NCBI GenBank assembly: GCA_030374735.1
Contig: JASCIV010000083.1
Coordinates: 1-51,850, forward strand
Source: Gracilaria caudata
Lineage: Eukaryota; Rhodophyta; Florideophyceae; Gracilariales; Gracilariaceae
Direction: 5' to 3'
DNA: 51,850 nt
Under the pieces are notes generated by a model. That model saw only the letters and a program-made list of their open reading frames with translations, made no database searches and had not been told where the DNA came from. A program made the position numbers and the translations under genes. This document shows positions 40,645 to 50,567 of this stretch, in pieces (within the stretch, counting starts at the first letter, position 1; every line of letters starts with the position of its first letter).

Positions 40645-41805
40645 ATGAGCGAAGGGACGCCGACCCGGCGCCGAAAAAGTTATCGCACTCACGACGCCCG
40701 TAAGGCTCTTGTTCTACGGAAGGCCTTCGACGTATATGATAAGGATAGTTCGGGTGCCATCGACCATGAAGAGCTTCGAGGTCTTCTGCAGGATTTAGGT
40801 TGGCCGTCTGACGATTCGTTTCTCCAACGTGCGATTAATGTACTGGACACAGATAACTCAGGGGAAATTGGTTTCTCCGAGTTCCTCCAGTGGACAGAAT
40901 TTGCATACACCGCAAGAGTTTTGTACAGAGACGAGATGTGTTCTTCACCTGTAAGAACGCCAAGTTCCGTAGTTGATGCCTGTGAAGTTCAGGGTGCACA
41001 ATCATGTGCTTGGATGCGTCGTGTATTACAAGAAAGCCCTCAACCGATACAAAAGGAGCTATCTGGTGCAGGTGCAACTCTCCCCACCGTTTTTGAAGAG
41101 CCGGAGTTTGAAACTGTATCTAAAGATGTTCATCAATGCTCAGACGAAAACAGTGCTGGCGGAGAGATCATAAACATGTTCTCGTGCAACGATGTCGCGT
41201 CTTCTCCGGATCATAAAAATGGCTATGGAAACGACAACAGTTTTGGTCAGAGAAAAGCTTCGAGTCGGGGATTGGGAGGCGATGATGAAGTTGAGTTCAG
41301 CGCACCCATAACAAAAATGGCGAAGATGGCTTTAGGACGAGATCGAGGCGCCAGCATATCGACGACGTCTCGTATCAGATCCAAATCAATTGATAACTAT
41401 CGATGCTTCGGGTACTTACAACGAGGAAGATCGCATATTCGAGGAGATGCAAAGACAGTAGGACCGCGGGTTCGTTCCAAAGCTACGGCACGGATGGTTT
41501 GGGCTTGCGAACAGTTAAAAACGAAGTCGATGACAGATGATAGTGATGAAGAGGCCGTGGACACCTCCCAACATAGAAGGAATGAATCGCTGGTGACAAA
41601 TATGTGTGTTGAGAGGAAAGAACAGAAAGGCGACCACAGAATGGAGGCTGTGTCGAACTCAAAACACAAGAGCAATAGATCGCGCTCTCGGAGGTTTTCT
41701 TGCGTTGGTACCTGGTCAAGGAGGTTCGTTTTTGACTCAATTGAGAGCGTTGAGGAACTAGGAGACGAAAAGGATCAAAATATGAAGAAGACAAGTTCGA
41801 TATAA
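40645..41805 (+). CDS. EF-hand calcium-binding protein with long disordered tail
   Basis: A 386-aa frame starting at ATG. Two canonical EF-hand loops lie near the N-terminus: DKDSSGAIDHEE (32-43) and DTDNSGEIGFSE (68-79). Both have Asp at 1, 3, Gly at 6, a hydrophobic at 8 and Glu at 12, so both should bind calcium. They form one paired lobe, as in centrin/calmodulin halves. The remaining 300 residues are Ser/Arg/Asp/Lys-rich, with several RxxS-type sites, and contain no recognised domain. It may be a calcium-responsive adaptor or scaffold (inference). Basic N-terminus RRRKSYR. Intronless. Confidence 0.82.
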   Translation: MSEGTPTRRRKSYRTHDARKALVLRKAFDVYDKDSSGAIDHEELRGLLQDLGWPSDDSFLQRAINVLDTDNSGEIGFSEFLQWTEFAYTARVLYRDEMCSSPVRTPSSVVDACEVQGAQSCAWMRRVLQESPQPIQKELSGAGATLPTVFEEPEFETVSKDVHQCSDENSAGGEIINMFSCNDVASSPDHKNGYGNDNSFGQRKASSRGLGGDDEVEFSAPITKMAKMALGRDRGASISTTSRIRSKSIDNYRCFGYLQRGRSHIRGDAKTVGPRVRSKATARMVWACEQLKTKSMTDDSDEEAVDTSQHRRNESLVTNMCVERKEQKGDHRMEAVSNSKHKSNRSRSRRFSCVGTWSRRFVFDSIESVEELGDEKDQNMKKTSSI

Positions 41806-42884
41806 GGAATACGAGTTTCAACAATAGGGGTAATACGCGTAGAAACGAGGGCTGCAATCTACAGTTGGCCTAGAATCAAGAGCAGTTACTCCAATCCCTC
41901 TTTGACTGAAAACTGCGCCACACCGCAGTGATGCTGAGTAGAAAGAAGTTTGAGCAGAAGGACGTGCGGGCAAGATGCGAATGAGGACCCGTGGAAAATC
42001 CGGGGCACGGGCGGTTCTTATGCACAGCGTGAGGGGGAAAGAGTTTGACGCAGTTCGCTTCTATGCGTTTCAGAAGACACTAGAGGACTTAGCCTTGGTT
42101 CAAAAAACTGTAGATATGTATCCATTGTACACGAGGTGAACCTTGTGAATCTCCTTGAGGAGGGCGAACATTAACGTCGTCGTATGTGCAGCATCGTTCG
42201 ACATAAAAATCTGTCGAGCGATCGAGGATTTCGGTCTTTAACGCGAACGATACCGCGAATCCCGTTGCTCGCTACGAAGTAGAAATGAACTGCCAAGCCC
42301 GCAACAGAGGAACGATAACAGAAGTGATATAGCCCGAAAAGCTTCTGCCTTCTTTCGGAGAGAGAACTATCTCTCGTGATAGTTCTCCTGCTGCTACTTT
42401 GTAATTTTGTGTAGCAGACTGCAGCAGAGAAGAAGAAACTGCGAATGAAGTTGCTCCGTATTTGTTCTGATCCCGGCACATGCTTGCTCCGTTATCAGTG
42501 TACCAGAAGTCGGGCGACAACGCAATATGAGTGAAGATGATCAGAGTCAGACATTCCAAGGGTAGAACGCTACTCCCAAGTTGGGATGCCAAAATTGAAG
42601 CCGATTTTGAAAACGAGGGCCCACCCCCCACAGTCGCCGCCGTCCCTCTCAGAAGTCGTCGCACGATGTACTGGGTAACCTTAACCAACATCCGCATCAG
42701 ACTGCAGTCACAATACTTTCTGGACCTTGTCCGCGACTAAACAGATATTGTTTGACTGGTGCGGAAACTCAACCAAGTCAACCAGATTTTACGCTTAAGC
42801 TCTTCACGCCACTTCGTTTTGGCGTGGTGTGTGTCAAAACGCCTGAAATCGCGTCGTAAGCCACACTCAGCGAAGCTCCCAATC
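41806..42884. other. intergenic stretch, no convincing gene
   Basis: Overlapping frames on - (141 and 102 codons) lack features. It carries the hairpin at 42362-42387. Confidence 0.45.
42362..42387. repeat. perfect inverted repeat, 10-bp arms, 6-nt loop
   Basis: GAGAACTATC, TCTCGT, GATAGTTCTC. Confidence 0.85.
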
Positions 42885-43409
42885 ATGGCACAAGGAGGTC
42901 AGAAGCTGGTTGCTCGAGCTCCAAAGGGAGGAAGAGGTGTGCAAAAGCGCGCGTCGAAGATGAGAAAAGGAAGTAAGCTACACATGTCTGCTTCACAAGG
43001 TCGGCTGTTGCTCAACGTCAACGTTTTGCGGAGAAAAATGAGCTAACCAGCATCTTTCTTTCCCCTCACGCTCGCAGAGCTATCACGAAAACCAAAGAAA
43101 CAGAAACTCGCAGAAGCGCACAATAAGCACAAGGTACGATTCCAAGCATCGTCGCCAGCCGGGGGGAACCACAGCAGCCCGGTTTACAAATTTCGTGAAC
43201 TGACAATTTGCTTATTTCCATAGAAACTCACGGCTGCCATTGCGAGGAACATCGAAAAAGTAACTGGAAAGAAACTGGTGCAGAATGGAGGAGACCTTTC
43301 TCTTCTAAAGAAAGTGAGGAATGCCGCCAAGAATGAAGGGAACGAGGTTTCCGCCAAAGCTAGCGCACCAAAGTTCGATACTCGAAAACAATTCCGTTTG
43401 ACCTCATAA
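42885..43409 (+). CDS. UPF0390/DUF2462-like small basic protein (C19orf53 relative), three exons
   Basis: Exons 42885-42972, 43078-43133 and 43224-43409 (88+56+186 = 330 nt) give 109 aa; no single reading frame covers it. It starts MAQGGQK, as UPF0390 members start MAQG. It continues with a Lys/Arg/Gly-rich part and the LSRKPKKQKLAEAHNKHKK segment, then a helix with IARNIEKVTGKKL, and GGDLSLLKK. These match the order of features in the human member. The basic composition suggests a nucleolar or ribosome-associated role, but function is not established. Both introns have GT-AG ends, and each exon continues the same protein. Homology is recognised by pattern, not by a search. Confidence 0.75.
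42973..43077 (+). other. intron 1 of UPF0390-like gene (105 nt, phase 1)
   Basis: Donor GTAAGC, acceptor CGCAG, with AGCTAAC near 43041-43047 as a possible branch site. A second AG two bases downstream is possible but breaks the frame. Confidence 0.8.
43134..43223 (+). other. intron 2 of UPF0390-like gene (90 nt, phase 0)
   Basis: Donor GTACGA after CACAAG, acceptor CATAG before AAACTCACG. Confidence 0.8.
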
Positions 43410-44701
43410 CGTAAAATCTTCTACCCTTGTAAGGGTTATCTACCTTGACCTAGTTTTGCAACTCAGATCACTATCTCTGCGTTTGTCTGAGGATTATTGC
43501 ATGGACAATACAGCAGGTCGTTGGGTCGCTTCTCCGTATCAACTGCACTCTCTTCCAGCATTTACGATAGCTGCAAAAGTTGACGGCTGTGCACAAACGC
43601 CTAATCTAGTTGGGATCGCTTTTCCTGTATTTGCCAACTTTCGCCTCGTGATCCAAAACAATGACAGCCTTTTCTCGCGCTTCCTGCTTTCGCGCTTCCG
43701 TTGGTTTGTAGATGAATGCGTAAAACACTGCACCAGCTGCTATCCATGGCGCAATCTGCGATTTGCGTTTATCAGTAATTGGGCACGAACAAGTTAATAC
43801 CTCAGTTTCGACAATAGGATAATGAACTGAGGATGCGTACCCGGTTGAAGCCCCTTGCCAGGCGGTGTTGATTCATGCTGGCTCTAATGAGTTGATTTGG
43901 TCAGATCCGAACAGATGAAGGGTGAACAACAGGGCAATTCCTTAATGGAGAAAAGTGAGATACGGATTGCTATGCCAACGGAGGAGGTATATACTTGTTG
44001 ACACCGTTTATAAACTTGTGCCTTTAATTAGGGCACTCTATTACCGTTGTATCAGATTAACCTGGGGAGCGAAAAACTTGGCATTCAAACAAACAAAGAT
44101 CGGACAGACCTCACCATCTCAGTTCTTCGACTGGCTTGGGCTGACATCGTCGATGACTTGCTCAACTCGTGCCAAGAGGCCGAAATGAGGAGGAAGAATC
44201 TAGATTTTGATTTTTTGTTCAGCGCGGACTCGCAAATTTGAACCAGAAGTTGGTGCTCCCCGGCGCAGCACCAACGTCTGGTTCAGATTTTGCGAGATGC
44301 ATGAGCGCTGTTGCAATACAGATTCTGGGAGTTAGAATACGAACCTGTAACAGCCCGTGTTAATGGAAGCACTCTTTATCTACACATCAAGGCTTTTAGT
44401 CTACGACCGTACGCTTGTACATGGACTGCTACTGCTTTAACTTTGTCCATTGTGCTCCGGTTGTGCAGTACAGATGGCGAAGCTCACGGAGGAGCATGTG
44501 CAGTCCAAAGTGTCAGTACAGACAACCGGAGAGCGTTGCAGCCGAGCTCATGGACTCTCACAAGGGACATCGGCTGCACGCAGGACAACAGAACGGAAAC
44601 GACTCGAGATATCCCGAATCGCAGAGGATTTAAAATGAACGGCTCTTGGTTGCGGAGGGTGAGGCATTTCACTGAAGAGTAATATGGAGAATTAGTAATA
44701 G
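43410..44701. other. intergenic stretch with hairpins, no convincing gene
   Basis: Frames up to 123 codons without features. It has the long hairpin at 44230-44295 and an 8-bp inverted repeat at 43800-43832 (CCTCAGTT...AACTGAGG). Convergent gene ends flank it. Confidence 0.45.
44230..44295. repeat. near-perfect inverted repeat, 28-29-bp arms, 9-nt loop
   Basis: The left arm 44230-44257 matches the reverse complement of the right arm 44267-44295 with one single-base gap and two mismatches. The loop is CCCCGGCGC. Size and near-perfection fit a small-RNA precursor or a short foldback element. Confidence 0.85.
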
Positions 44702-46246
44702 TCATTTGGTTGTAAGAAGTGCATCATAGTGAACGCCGTCAGAGTACAGGATGCGCAAAGGATCGCCTCGATACTGCTTGCCGTAGACTTGAATCTGTCG
44801 AAACTTGCGGCCCCGTCGAATATAAACAGCTATCGGAACGTGAAGCAGCTTGGCCAACATTAGTAGTTCAGGCTCACCACCGTACGATCTCGGATTGGAC
44901 ATTCTTCGCGTGTATTGAGCAAAATTTCCTTCAATCACAAAGAACTTGGCAAGCAACTCGCGATGCTTTTTCAGTTCTGCTACAGTTCGTATTCGAAGCG
45001 TATCCGCCTCTTCCCTCTCAAGCCGTTCCGGAGGTAGAGGAGTTTCTTTCGCGTGGTATCTACAGCGAACCAAAGAGCGGAATAGACAGCGACCATCGCC
45101 ACGCACTTCTGAACGACGCAACCTCAAACCTGCATCCGAGATGGAATCCACGCGTCGGTTATAAGTTTGGTACAAAGCAGAGGCGAACGACATGTTCTTG
45201 GACGCCTTCAGCGAGGGTTGTTCCATCTGGCTTGTTCGTTTGGTACTAGAGGAAGTGTTGGTGGCGTCTTCAATGTCAGCAGCGTCCGACTTAGAAGTAT
45301 TCAGAGCGTTCTCAGCCATTTCGCGAAGAGTCCTAGAGCGCGAAATCATCATGCCTAAAGGAGCGGTGTCTCCTTGTACGCGCAGAACGTGAGGGATTTC
45401 TGAGTTAATTCGCTTTGAAGATGGCTGCGGGCGTGGAATGGGCGGTGGGTTCGGACCAGGATACAACAGCACAGGGCTCGACGGCGAGTCGGAAGGCATG
45501 ACGGGCAGGTGCTGCGCTGCGGTTATTGGCAAATGACCAGGTCGATTGACGACGAACTTTGGGTCGCGTCGAGAAGTGCGCGTCGACTGTGTGGTGTGTC
45601 GAGCTGGATGCGACGTGGTCCTCTGCGGCGGGTCGGAAGGAGGAGCAACGTCAACAATGTTTCGTAGCATGGCAGAGGCCATGGTGAGTCGCTGGCGTGT
45701 AGCTTGGTCCATGAGCAGAAGCCATCCATCGCGATACAGCTCGAGCTCCACAAGCACGTCATTGGCGTCGGCACAAACATCAAGGCGCTCCGCCGGGCTG
45801 GCGGCAGCTGAGAAGCGCGCATTGACAGCTGTAGCGGCGCTCGAAAAGCGCTGCACCTCCGCAAGCACCTCCTGCTCGATGGTAGCCAAGCGCACGTCGC
45901 TGTTCTCCACAATGCGCACCTCCCTGATGACGTCGGCGGTATCGCGTCGTCCCAGCGCGCCGTAGTAGGCTTCAATGGCCTGCATGAGCGCAGCGCGGTC
46001 ATCGCGAATTTGCTGCAGCAAGGCGTGGTCGCCCGGTTCCACGTCGAAGCGCCTCCACCGGGTCGACAGCGTATCGGCTAACCTGGAGACGTGCGCGCGA
46101 TAGGCGGCAATGACAGTGCGCTCCTGCATGCGCGCGTCAGCAGCGGCGCCGCCGGCGCGTGCTGACGCACGGCGACGGCGGCGCGGCGACGATGACGAAG
46201 AAGAAGAGGTCGACCACATGCGACGCAACACCGACACGAGGCGCAT
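44702..46246 (-). CDS. OTU-family cysteine protease (probable deubiquitinase)
   Basis: The frame begins upstream with TTG; the ATG whose first base is 46246 gives 514 aa. The C-terminal ~140 residues form an OTU domain: catalytic box GDGRCLFRSL (Asp384, Cys387), GGEPELLMLAKLLHVPIAVY in the middle, and YSDGVHYDALL with His506 near the C-terminus. All catalytic residues are present. The N-terminal ~200 residues are Arg/Ser-rich, then helical, with many Ala and acidic/basic pairs (a possible coiled coil or helical bundle). A Pro/Ser/Thr-rich linker follows. OTU enzymes remove ubiquitin or related chains; chain preference cannot be read here. It is divergent from UBC12 with about 400 bases between starts. 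Confidence 0.87.
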   Translation of the reverse strand: MRLVSVLRRMWSTSSSSSSSPRRRRRASARAGGAAADARMQERTVIAAYRAHVSRLADTLSTRWRRFDVEPGDHALLQQIRDDRAALMQAIEAYYGALGRRDTADVIREVRIVENSDVRLATIEQEVLAEVQRFSSAATAVNARFSAAASPAERLDVCADANDVLVELELYRDGWLLLMDQATRQRLTMASAMLRNIVDVAPPSDPPQRTTSHPARHTTQSTRTSRRDPKFVVNRPGHLPITAAQHLPVMPSDSPSSPVLLYPGPNPPPIPRPQPSSKRINSEIPHVLRVQGDTAPLGMMISRSRTLREMAENALNTSKSDAADIEDATNTSSSTKRTSQMEQPSLKASKNMSFASALYQTYNRRVDSISDAGLRLRRSEVRGDGRCLFRSLVRCRYHAKETPLPPERLEREEADTLRIRTVAELKKHRELLAKFFVIEGNFAQYTRRMSNPRSYGGEPELLMLAKLLHVPIAVYIRRGRKFRQIQVYGKQYRGDPLRILYSDGVHYDALLTTK

Positions 46247-46647
46247 GACGGCGCGCGAAGCTGCCGACAAAGACGCTCACCACATGCGTCGTAAACAGCA
46301 GTTACGCACGGCACCTCGCGTTTGCACAGCGCGTCTGCACAGTGCGTTGTGCAGCTGTAGTGCGGCACTCACGATACACTCCAGTTGGCGGCTACCGCGG
46401 CTAGCCAGGCGGTTACCGACAAGGCTACCGCAGCCACCGAGGCTACGCGCATCGCCGTGCGCCGTGCCGCGCTTTTTTTTTGTGCCACAGTGGCTGTGCG
46501 GCCGAGGCTCGCGCAGGCAGCGCTGGCGCTCAAAAGCCATCGCTTTCCACTTGCCCTCCACGTCAACCTCACGCGCCCCTTCGCCGCCCCCGTCTGCCAC
46601 CGCCACCCCCTCCACCACCGCCAACCCACAGTACACACTCCGCCACC
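46247..46647. promoter_or_regulatory. shared divergent promoter region of OTU and UBC12 genes
   Basis: 401 bases separate the two start codons. GC-rich, with a C/T-rich and CCACC-rich leader ahead of UBC12 and a T9 run near 46474. No TATA box is obvious. Confidence 0.5.
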
Positions 46648-47187
46648 ATGTTCCGCCTCCCCCAGGAAGTCAAGGAGACGCGAATCCGCCGGGAGTCCGG
46701 CGCCCCCGTCCCGAAGGCCGGCCACATCCGCGTGCAGAAGGACATCAACGAGCTCGACATCCCCCCTTCCATGAACGTGTCCTTCCCAGACCCAGATGAC
46801 ATCATGAACTTCAACGTAGCGCTCTCGCCCGAGGAGGGCTTCTATCACACGGGAACCTTTCATTTCTCCGTGAGCGTACCTGAAGACTACCCACACAAGC
46901 CGCCAAAGGTGAAGTGCTCCACGCTCGTTTACCACCCCAACATCGATCTCAACGGCAACGTGTGTCTCAATATCCTCCGCCAGGACTGGAAGCCCGTGCT
47001 CTCGCTGTCTTCCATTCTGTACGGCCTGCAGCTGCTCTTCCTGGAGCCCAACCCGGACGACCCGCTCAACAAGGACGCTGCCACGCTGCTCAAGCGCGAC
47101 AGTCACGCCTTCCAACGCAACGTCGCCATCTCTCTACGCGGCGGCTACCTGGCTGGAACGTACTTTCCCTCTGCCCGCCGCCGGTGA
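46648..47187 (+). CDS. UBE2M: NEDD8-conjugating enzyme E2 (UBC12)
   Basis: 179 aa. The ATG at 46648 sits in GCCACCATG, and upstream codons of the open frame are low-complexity leader. The E2 transfers NEDD8 from its E1 to cullins, activating cullin-RING ligases. UBC12 features are the N-terminal extension (about 1-27), IRVQKDINELDIP, FPDPDD, YHPNIDLNGNVCLNILRQDWKPVL with active Cys106, and FLEPNPDDPLNKDAA. RGGY near the C-terminus matches the UBC12 RGGYxxxTYF ending. The first residues MFRLPQ are shaped like those of UBC12s, whose N-terminal Met-hydrophobic pair binds the E1 and DCN1. Length is close to human UBE2M (183). Intronless. Confidence 0.95.
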   Translation: MFRLPQEVKETRIRRESGAPVPKAGHIRVQKDINELDIPPSMNVSFPDPDDIMNFNVALSPEEGFYHTGTFHFSVSVPEDYPHKPPKVKCSTLVYHPNIDLNGNVCLNILRQDWKPVLSLSSILYGLQLLFLEPNPDDPLNKDAATLLKRDSHAFQRNVAISLRGGYLAGTYFPSARRR

Positions 47188-48693
47188 TCGTTCAAACTGT
47201 AGCGCCATTTCCGTGAAACACCTGCGTCGTTGCGCTTGTACAGTCAGTCAAGCTCGTCAAGCCCATTCTCCACCATCTCCATCTCCACGCCTCCGTTCTT
47301 GTGTTGTTTTTCTATATGTTATTAGCCAGTACTGCTGTCGAGTTACTGCTCCGCTGCGAAGCTCTTCTGCAAACTCTTGCGTGCGTTCTTCAATTCAAAT
47401 CTTACTGTGGGTCCCTCGTATTGGAACCAAGCGGAGGGAACCAAAAGCAGATATACTTTGTTTGTTGTGATCCGCGCTTAAAGAAGAGTTTTGTATGATC
47501 AAGCCTCGTACATACGCGCTCGTGTTATAATACTGTTGTTTCGCGCAAAGAGGCAGCTCTTGCATGCGGCTCGTTAATATTCGGTAACGGTCAGTAGCTT
47601 GCACAAGGACAACACCCTCCACCAGGTAGTTTAGCGAAGTTCAAAACCCAATCGTTGTTAAACAAAAGTATGCATTGTATCAGGAAAGCCACTGTGGTGC
47701 CATTGTTCGCATGTGTACCGTCGTATCCGTTGCCGTTTGTTTTTTTCTCTTTCTTGGGCCGTTACATATTTGTCACATCACCGCATAGGGCCATGTCCCC
47801 ATGAAGAGAAAGTATATACAAAAAGTGGCTTGGCATTATGTGCTGGTATCTCACACCGTTAATTACTGCCGGGCGGCGATACAGGAGCGCGTAGCTCCTT
47901 GTTATCACTGCAACGTTGACACACAGAACAGTTTGCCCTCGGGCCTATCTACTTTGCGGCCGCATAGAATCAACGCACATAGGCGCAGCTCGCGCAACAA
48001 CGTGAATGTTGTTGCTCGAATCAAATACGGCGATGATATCTAGAAACGCAGAATTAGTGGCACGGAGTTGTTGTGAGCTTTGGCGGGGCTGCAATATTGA
48101 TAGGGATACCGTGTGGGTAGCTGTACATGTACACTCTTTTACTCGGCTACACGTAATGGTAATGTGCTGATTCTACGCAACCAGGGAGGCACGGGAGGTG
48201 GGGCGAAGGAGGGGGGCCGCATCGGGAAACGGCATAATAACAAAACGGTAACGACGAAAAGAGAGAAAGAGGGGGAAACGTGACAAGCCAGCGCTCGTGC
48301 TAGCCAACGGTGCTCCACCCACAGCCAGTGGTTTTCAACCCGAGTTACAGAGCCATCATGGCGATGCCGTTTCGTCATGAAACGGCCAAGATTGTTACAC
48401 AGCGAAGCTCGCTGACGAATACAAGGGAGCAAAAAAGAAGAAAAAACAAAAACAGAAAACTGTAGATACCGGATGATACGTAGCAACGATGATTGCGTTG
48501 ACGACTTTTTGCGTTGTGAGGCGCTTTGCAGCGATGAAGTTCACTCACGGGATGGTGGGTAAAGATTTTTTTTTTGTTGCTTTTGTTTGTTTGTATCGAA
48601 TGTTAACGGAAATATACAAACGGAGTGCGTCGATAGATAGTAATGTAGTACGAAGGTAGATAGAAGAGGAAGCGTAAGGTCAGAAGCGTGTGG
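47188..48693. other. 1.5-kb intergenic stretch, no convincing gene
   Basis: The 3' flanks of UBC12 and the second OTU gene meet here. Frames are short (up to 115 codons) and lack features. Poly-T runs occur near 47738 and 48568. Confidence 0.5.
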
Positions 48694-49752
48694 TCATGCG
48701 CTGAAAATGACGTCGTTCGGAATCTTGACCAAAGTATCAAAATGACCGCTGGTGGCCGGTCCGGTGAAGAACAAATACACATCACAGTCAGGGTTATTGA
48801 CGGTAGCGCTCTCAAAGCGGCGTATACTCTGACGTTGCAAGTCAAACTGATAAAGAAAAATGTTGACGTTCATGGCATGCGCAATGATGACATGTTCCAG
48901 CACGCCCAGCACGGTACCAAGCCAATGACCGGCGATTCCCGGCGTGCCGACGTCTCGCTCCAGTCGGTCAAAGTCATGGTCTGTGAACACGGCGCCCAGA
49001 GCATCGCGATCGGCCAAGTACGTCTTCTTCGCCTTTCTGATTTCATGGTACATGGCGTTTCGAATATCCTTGGCATGGAGCGTGCGTTTATGCGGTTGTT
49101 GCGAATGACTGCCCCTTCGCCACAGACGCGGCAGCGAGCGACGTAACCGCGAGCGCTGCTGCTTTTGCTGCTGCTTTTGCTGCTGCCTCTGTTGCTGCTG
49201 CTGCTGTTGCTGTTGGGGGTGTGCATGCACAGTATGCGTCGGCGGCATATGATGGCGCGCCAGGTTAATGCCCTTCGCAATGGAAGCAAAGCCACAATCG
49301 CCGTTCATAACAATGGGATGCAAGCGAAAACAATCGCCATCCACATCCCTGAGCAAGCGATGTCGATTCAAACGAAGAAAAGTTCGTCGAAACTCCGCCT
49401 GCGACGCAATGCGCGGCGGTTGCACAGCCGAACGGTCCGACGAGAACGCAGCCGCCAACGAACTAGAACTTCTGCGAAACACCGCCCACGCGCGCGGTTT
49501 CTTCGGAGTGGCACCCGCAGTGGCACGCTCATTGGCGCGTTCGCGCGACACCACGCGCGCTCGCGCACGCTGCGCGACGGACAAGGGCGGCGGCGGCGGC
49601 GAGGCGGATGTGGCGGCGTCGTTGACAGCCACATGCTCACTGGTGACGCGCGCGTCATGCACGCGCGGCGGTAACGGGAGCGACGGCGTTGACGCAAACT
49701 CGAACGAGCGCGCGTGCGCGGCGTCGGTAGCGTCCAGCACGGGCTGTCGCAT
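48694..49752 (-). CDS. OTU-like cysteine protease with polyglutamine insert
   Basis: The frame stays open to 50517 because the DNA is GC-rich, but the ATG whose first base is 49752 begins a plausible 352-aa protein. The first ~115 residues are low complexity (Ala, Arg, Ser, Pro). A catalytic-type box, MNGDCGFASIAKGI (Asp152, Cys153), is followed by a Gln-rich run (180-199, with Lys and Arg). The rest of the domain includes KDIRNAMYHEIRK, a hydrophobic EHVIIAHAMNVNIFLYQFD, and SGHFDTLV with His337 near the C-terminus. This order fits an OTU fold, though the box is less canonical (GDC-x-F) than in the neighbouring OTU gene. Whether it is active is uncertain. Confidence 0.68.
   Translation of the reverse strand: MRQPVLDATDAAHARSFEFASTPSLPLPPRVHDARVTSEHVAVNDAATSASPPPPPLSVAQRARARVVSRERANERATAGATPKKPRAWAVFRRSSSSLAAAFSSDRSAVQPPRIASQAEFRRTFLRLNRHRLLRDVDGDCFRLHPIVMNGDCGFASIAKGINLARHHMPPTHTVHAHPQQQQQQQQQRQQQKQQQKQQRSRLRRSLPRLWRRGSHSQQPHKRTLHAKDIRNAMYHEIRKAKKTYLADRDALGAVFTDHDFDRLERDVGTPGIAGHWLGTVLGVLEHVIIAHAMNVNIFLYQFDLQRQSIRRFESATVNNPDCDVYLFFTGPATSGHFDTLVKIPNDVIFSA
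49150..49218. repeat. CTG/CAG-type trinucleotide repeat inside the OTU-like gene
   Basis: GCT, GCTG and TTG triplets encode the Gln-rich run on the minus strand. It is interrupted rather than pure, so less prone to slip than a perfect repeat. Confidence 0.8.
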
Positions 49753-50090
49753 CAAAGGCGGGTGGGGACGCACTCGCGGACACAAGCAGCGACGTTGCTC
49801 GCCGGCGGCACCGAGAACGAGCTGCGGGCAGAGCGACGGGGAAAAGGGGGGGAGGGGGAGGTCGGTGCGAGCGCAGGCGAACGCGCGCTGCTCGGATAGA
49901 TACAGAGCGCAGGTTAGCGAGCGCCGCGCTGTGCGAGCAGATACACGGCGCAAAGAGCGAAAAACAACAACTGAACCGAAAGAGGCAGCGCGGCACCGGA
50001 GGCACGCGCAACGGCGCGGCGCGTGCGCATTACAGCAGCACCGCGCGGTGCGCACGCGCTTACAGCGGGCGGCGGGTGGCGAGCGCCGTG

Positions 50091-50125
50091 CGTGTACAGC
50101 TGTGTACAGCTGTGTACAGCTGTGC
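50091..50125. repeat. tandem repeat, 10-bp unit, about three copies
   Basis: TGTGTACAGC units at 50091 (first base C), 50101 and 50111, then a partial. Confidence 0.85.
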
Positions 50126-50265
50126 GCGGTGTGCACGTGGGGGCGGGGTGGGCGGGGTGGCGTGGGAGAGCACTCACGGGGCGCTGGCACTCGCGCGCGT
50201 GGGAGAGCACTCTGCGGCGCGAAAGGGATTGCGAAGGCGCGCGCTGCGCCGGCGGCGCACGTGCT

Positions 50266-50310
50266 CGCAGAGAGCGCACGCGCAGAGAGCGCACGCGCAG
50301 AGAGCGCACG
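50266..50310. repeat. tandem repeat, 15-bp unit, three exact copies
   Basis: CGCAGAGAGCGCACG repeated at 50266, 50281 and 50296. Confidence 0.85.
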
Positions 50311-50567
50311 CGACGGCGAGCAGCGCAGCGATGGCAGACGGCAACGCGCAGTGCTGCCGGGCCACGGCACGCGCCTCTGGCGCGCTGCGCGCTGCGCGCT
50401 GCGCGCTGCGCGGGAGACGCGTGCCGAGGCGCCGCAGCCGCCGCAACCGCCGCAGCCGCCGCAGCCGCCTCTGCTTCGCGCAAAGTGCACGGCGGCAGAT
50501 GCGGTCGTGGGACACAACTCTGCCGCGAGCAGCTTACAAAAAGTGTTAAGAGTACACAGAGTGCACT

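Larger units (their letters stand above)
49753..50567. other. GC-rich spacer with several tandem repeats
   Basis: It lies between the OTU-like gene start and the stop of the zinc-finger gene. A long open frame exists on each strand, but the translations are Ala/Arg/Cys-rich repeats without features, as expected of GC-rich repeats. Units seen: TGTGTACAGC (10 bp, from 50091), CGCAGAGAGCGCACG (15 bp, three copies, 50266-50310), CGCGCTG (7 bp, 50381-50412), and CCGCCGCAG-like units near 50430-50470. Confidence 0.6.

Noticed and set aside
46369..47115. 248-aa frame on - across UBC12
   Set aside because: It mirrors the UBC12 coding sequence, which has clear family motifs on the + strand.
49753..50517. 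N-terminal extension of the OTU-like protein (607-aa frame)
   Set aside because: It begins at TTG, translates repeats and low complexity, and is open mainly because the DNA is GC-rich; an ATG at 49752 starts a sensible protein.
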